Shown here one piece after another: positions 63,692 to 64,000 of a stretch of DNA of 64,000 nt (the stretch's first letter is position 1; each line of letters begins with the position of its first letter). Under the pieces are notes generated by a model, which was not told the origin of the DNA, ran no database searches, and saw only the letters and a list, made by a program, of their open reading frames with translations. The translations under genes were made by a program, and so were the position numbers. Source of the stretch: Ahrensia marina. GTDB taxonomy: Bacteria; Pseudomonadota; Alphaproteobacteria; Rhizobiales; Rhizobiaceae. The stretch lies in contig NZ_JXMU01000003.1 in the NCBI RefSeq assembly GCF_001293565.1, positions 124,001 through 188,000 of the forward strand, given 5' to 3'.

Positions 63692-64000
63692 CTTTATCGC
63701 TTTCGCTTGGCCATGAGTAGGAAACAGAAGGCGGGAGCGACAGTTCTACGCGTGCATTACCCGCTTTAATCTCGTCGCCATTGTCCATCGCATCTTTAAC
63801 ACGGTCGATACGGCATAGGGCTAGCGCGCTTTGTCCAACTTTGGTGCCCAATGTTCCAACTGGCTTTTCATTGGCGATCAAATCAACTGCATCACCGAAA
63901 TCTGTCTCTGTGCGGGCGATAAGAATACGCCGTCTCGCCGTTTTCCGATGGTGCATACGGCTAATGACTTCCTGACCGATGTAGCAGCCTTTCTTAAAGT
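63684..64000 (-). CDS. ygfZ: tRNA-modifying / Fe-S assembly protein YgfZ, C-terminal part
   Basis: The last ~104 residues of a gene that runs off the right edge. The family-defining motif KGCYIGQEVISRMHHR, with the invariant cysteine, begins two codons into the window, followed by the C-terminal barrel (PVGTLGTKVGQSALALCRID). YgfZ is a folate-binding GcvT-like protein that helps repair or assemble certain Fe-S enzymes. It heads the ygfZ-HD-phosphatase operon on the minus strand. Confidence 0.9.
   Translation of the reverse strand, partial: FKKGCYIGQEVISRMHHRKTARRRILIARTETDFGDAVDLIANEKPVGTLGTKVGQSALALCRIDRVKDAMDNGDEIKAGNARVELSLPPSVSYSWPSESDKDA

Overview
The window looks like chromosomal DNA of an alphaproteobacterium of the Hyphomicrobiales (Rhizobiales), probably a marine or other free-living lineage. 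Four things suggest this: the gene order smpB / rpoZ / relA(rsh) / DUF2062 / acpS / lepB / rnc / era / recO; a Porin_2-type outer-membrane porin with the Cys-flanked YIPG motif; an ScfR-type regulator divergent from a propionyl-CoA carboxylase operon; and two tripartite tricarboxylate transporter (TTT) systems. The order assignment is inference; no rRNA gene or other taxonomic marker is present. I saw no tRNA, rRNA, CRISPR array, phage or transposase gene.

Layout. 1-6.5 kb: a catabolic island with TctC-TctB-TctA and a mono-oxygenase-like gene on the minus strand. Divergent from it are an isocitrate/isopropylmalate-type dehydrogenase, a Gfo/Idh/MocA oxidoreductase and a GntR regulator. 6.5-9.7 kb: a membrane GGDEF-EAL protein facing a PhcB-like methyltransferase. 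9.8-19 kb: a second island (GntR regulator, IlvD/EDD sugar-acid dehydratase, HpcH aldolase, TctC-B-A, GlcD-like FAD oxidase, aldehyde dehydrogenase) that reads as a complete import-and-degradation route for a sugar acid, giving pyruvate plus a short aldehyde that is oxidised onward. 19-26 kb: mmsA with a divergent LysR gene, fumC, ilvD, purU. 26-32 kb: a dppABCDF dipeptide ABC transporter operon. 32.3 kb: a tiny secreted protein resembling only the N-terminus of a porin. 32.5-42.3 kb: pccB-pccA-mcm-prpE propionate operon, interrupted by a DUF559 gene between two inverted 77-nt structured repeats, with the divergent regulator pccR. 42.6-47 kb: major porin, alpha/beta hydrolase, soluble lytic transglycosylase. 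47-56.4 kb: housekeeping run dapA to recO. 56.4-64 kb: a probable unannotated small RNA with three C-rich loops, an MFS transporter, nadABC, mscS, a phosphatase / HD-hydrolase pair and the end of ygfZ.

How the genes work together. The islands at 1-6.5 and 10-19 kb each pair a solute-binding-protein-dependent carboxylate importer with dedicated enzymes and a GntR/FCD regulator. The pcc-mcm-prpE operon channels propionate/propionyl-CoA (also made from valine through mmsA) to succinyl-CoA, with fumC and the rest of the TCA cycle downstream. The most unusual items are the inverted covarying repeats around the DUF559 gene (38668-39182), the three-loop small RNA on the minus strand at about 56375-56487, the strong terminator placed 20 nt before relA, and the mini-porin at 32309. 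All calls rest on reading the sequence and knowledge of the families; no database search was possible.
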